Shown piece by piece: positions 62,411 through 64,000 of a stretch of 64,000 bases of DNA. Position numbers and translations under genes: made by a program. The stretch is from Dysgonomonas sp. 511 (GTDB lineage: Bacteria; Bacteroidota; Bacteroidia; Bacteroidales; Dysgonomonadaceae). Below the pieces are notes generated by a model. The model was given only the letters and a program-made list of their open reading frames with translations. It had not been told where the DNA came from and made no database searches. The stretch spans positions 61,796 through 125,795 of the forward strand of contig NZ_QVMQ01000004.1 in NCBI RefSeq assembly GCF_010501105.1. The letters run 5' to 3'. How positions within the stretch are numbered: position 1 is the stretch's first letter; each line of letters starts with the position of its first letter.

Positions 62411-63781
62411 ATGAAAACATTCCTGCTTTTAATAACAATATCCATTTCGTTTTGCCTCCATGCCCAGACTCCGGCATTCCCCGGTGCAGAAGGAGGAGGA
62501 ATGCACACTTCGGGAGGAAGAGGAGGAAAAGTCTACTATGTGAATACATTGGCTGACACTCTCGCAGGAAATAAGAAAACCCGGGAAGGGGCTTTACGCT
62601 GGTGCCTTAAACAACCCGGAGCAAAAACCATACTATTCAAAGTAGCAGGAATAATACACCTGCACAAAACACTGGAAATAACAGACAGCACGACCATAGC
62701 CGGACAAAGCGCACCGGGCGATGGCATTTGCATAGCCAACTATCCCACAAAGGTGAAAGGCGACAATGTAATAATACGTTATATGCGTTTCCGTATGGGA
62801 GACTTGTGCGGAATAGCAGACGATGCCCTGACCGGCACCAGGCGCAAGAATATCATCATAGATCACTGCTCGATGAGCTGGAGCACCGACGAATGTGCTT
62901 CGTTCTACGACAACGATAACTTTACCATGCAATGGTGCATAATATCAGAAAGCCTGCGGACGTCTGTACACCAAAAAGGCAGCCACGGGTACGGAGCAAT
63001 CTGGGGAGGCAGAAAAGCATCTTACCACCACAACCTTCTGGCTCACCACGACAGCCGCAACCCGCGTATGTGCGGCAGCAGGTACAGCGACAGGGCGGAT
63101 GAGGAGCTTGTCGACTTCCGCAACAATGTGATATATAATTGGGGGCGAAACAGTGGTTATGCAGGCGAAGGAGGACGGTACAACTTCATAAACAATTACT
63201 ATAAACCGACAGAATCATCCTCTAACAAAAGCCGTATTTTTGCACCTAACGCCGATGATGGAAAAAACAAACAAGCCGCGGGTGTATGGGGGAAATTCCA
63301 CCTCAGCGGCAACTTCTTTCCCGAAAATGCAAAAGTAACCAAAAACAATATATTGGGGTTGCAACCCAACTCATCCGACAAAAATGTCTACGACCTTATT
63401 TCCTTTATGCCGTTCGAAACACCGTATGTAACTACCGACAGTGCAGAAGAGGCTTACAAGAAAGTATTGGCAAAAGCAGGCGCAAGCCACAAAAGAGACA
63501 AAACCGACTGCCGTGTGATCAATGAAGTAAAAAAAGGGTTGACCCCCAAAAGGGCATCGGCAAACGCAGGAACAAGGCCGGGCATGCTCGATTCTCAAAA
63601 CGACGTGGGAGGATGGGAAACATACTCATTCAATCCGGAGAATGTACCTGCCGATTCGGATATTGATGGTATTCCTGATGGTTGGCTCGAAAAGCACCAT
63701 CCCGGCAAAAAGGCTACCGACCTGAATAAAGAAGGATATACATATCTTGAGGTATATCTTAATGGTCTTGTAGGCAAATAA
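62411..63781 (+). CDS. PL1 family pectate lyase (secreted)
   Basis: The 456-residue protein has a signal peptide (about 1-19, ending L-H-A-Q), then F-P-G-A-E-G-G-G-M-H-T-S-G-G-R-G-G and a PL1 beta-helix. Calcium and catalytic regions are I-I-D-H-C-S-M-S-W-S-T-D-E and H-D-S-R-N-P-R-M. The C-terminal segment D-S-D-I-D-G-I-P-D-G-W is a calcium-binding repeat typical of this PL1 subgroup in Bacteroidetes. It is smaller than the lyase at 41536-44076 and has no extra domains, so the two probably act in different places (periplasm and cell surface). It is 86 bp after GH105. Confidence 0.93.
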   Translation: MKTFLLLITISISFCLHAQTPAFPGAEGGGMHTSGGRGGKVYYVNTLADTLAGNKKTREGALRWCLKQPGAKTILFKVAGIIHLHKTLEITDSTTIAGQSAPGDGICIANYPTKVKGDNVIIRYMRFRMGDLCGIADDALTGTRRKNIIIDHCSMSWSTDECASFYDNDNFTMQWCIISESLRTSVHQKGSHGYGAIWGGRKASYHHNLLAHHDSRNPRMCGSRYSDRADEELVDFRNNVIYNWGRNSGYAGEGGRYNFINNYYKPTESSSNKSRIFAPNADDGKNKQAAGVWGKFHLSGNFFPENAKVTKNNILGLQPNSSDKNVYDLISFMPFETPYVTTDSAEEAYKKVLAKAGASHKRDKTDCRVINEVKKGLTPKRASANAGTRPGMLDSQNDVGGWETYSFNPENVPADSDIDGIPDGWLEKHHPGKKATDLNKEGYTYLEVYLNGLVGK

Positions 63782-63816
63782 CAGCAACCCTTTACTGAGG
63801 GTGGCAAGATAAATAA

Positions 63817-63845
63817 TGTCAATCAGTAGTTAAATTATATGTTCT
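63817..63845. repeat. Short dispersed repeat, copy 2
   Basis: This segment begins tgtcaatcagt and matches 9263-9292 with two substitutions and one gap. It lies 36 bp after the last lyase gene. The rest of 63782-64000 has no credible gene. Confidence 0.45.
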
Positions 63846-63913
63846 TTTTCCTGACTTCGTCGCTTCCTAACTTCTAAATTTTCATCGTCCTGTATATCAG
63901 CCATATACGTCAT

Positions 63914-63940
63914 TTGCGTACCCTGTTATGGGGTACGCAA
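63914..63940. repeat. Inverted repeat near the window end
   Basis: Perfect 10-bp arms ttgcgtaccc / gggtacgcaa enclose a 7-nt loop. No T-run follows on either strand, so it is not an obvious terminator. Confidence 0.55.
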
Positions 63941-64000
63941 GCTAAAAAGTGCTATATTCACACCATGTTTGTAAAGAAGAAAAAGAATAGATCAGGAAGT

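Noticed and set aside
1..64000. CRISPR arrays, insertion sequences, phage or toxin-antitoxin genes
   Set aside because: I saw no regularly spaced repeats with unique spacers, no transposase or integrase motifs and no phage structural genes in any frame.

Overview
The window reads as Bacteroidota, order Bacteroidales, most likely the Dysgonomonas / Dysgonomonadaceae neighbourhood (family placement is inference). The evidence is paired SusC/SusD outer-membrane systems, sigma/FecR and hybrid two-component PUL regulators, Bacteroidetes-type promoters (TAnnTTTG at -7) and almost no Shine-Dalgarno sequences. It is chromosomal. I see no phage, plasmid, IS element or CRISPR array.

Region 1 (1-22.6 kb) is mostly core genome. 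A tight + strand operon holds a membrane protein, DUF4129, DUF4350, MoxR ATPase, DUF58 and ybeY. Then come a putative glycosyltransferase, guaA, a TIGR01212 radical-SAM gene and coaBC on the - strand. The + strand continues with an MFS carrier, rpoN plus an overlapping membrane-protein gene, gcvH, purE, a beta-barrel protein, a sodium:solute symporter, thrC, a second beta-barrel protein and a small DUF6249/ECF-sigma/membrane-protein operon. A tRNA-Arg(CCG) follows on the - strand.

Region 2 (22.9-41.3 kb, all - strand) is a polysaccharide-utilisation locus for host-type N-glycans. An ECF sigma factor and FecR anti-sigma precede SusC (with STN domain) and SusD, a GH18 endo-beta-N-acetylglucosaminidase lipoprotein and a DUF1735/LamG surface-binding lipoprotein. 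Further on are a DUF4838 (GH163-type) protein, GH125 and GH92 alpha-mannosidases and a GH2 beta-mannosidase-like enzyme. Together they could release the glycan from protein at the surface, import it, and strip alpha-mannose and then the core beta-mannose.

Region 3 (41.5-64 kb) is a pectin / polygalacturonate locus. A large PL1 lyase lipoprotein, uxaA, uxaB, a DUF4861 protein, an HD hydrolase and a hybrid two-component regulator lie on the - strand. SusC, SusD, a DUF4957/DUF5123-like surface lipoprotein, GH28, GH105 and a second PL1 lyase lie on the + strand. This covers backbone cleavage, import, unsaturated-uronide removal and part of the galacturonate route (tagaturonate to altronate to KDG). 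uxaC, kdgK and kdgA are not in the window.

The most unusual feature is the pectin regulator. It is a 962-residue fusion of the sensor propeller directly to the receiver and AraC domain, without the Y_Y_Y domain, inner membrane helix or histidine kinase. Also notable are C-rich direct repeats spaced about two helical turns upstream of the pectin SusC and GH28 genes, a dispersed intergenic repeat family of about 90 bp, and an internal duplication in the large PL1 lyase. I found no clearly undescribed multi-gene system.
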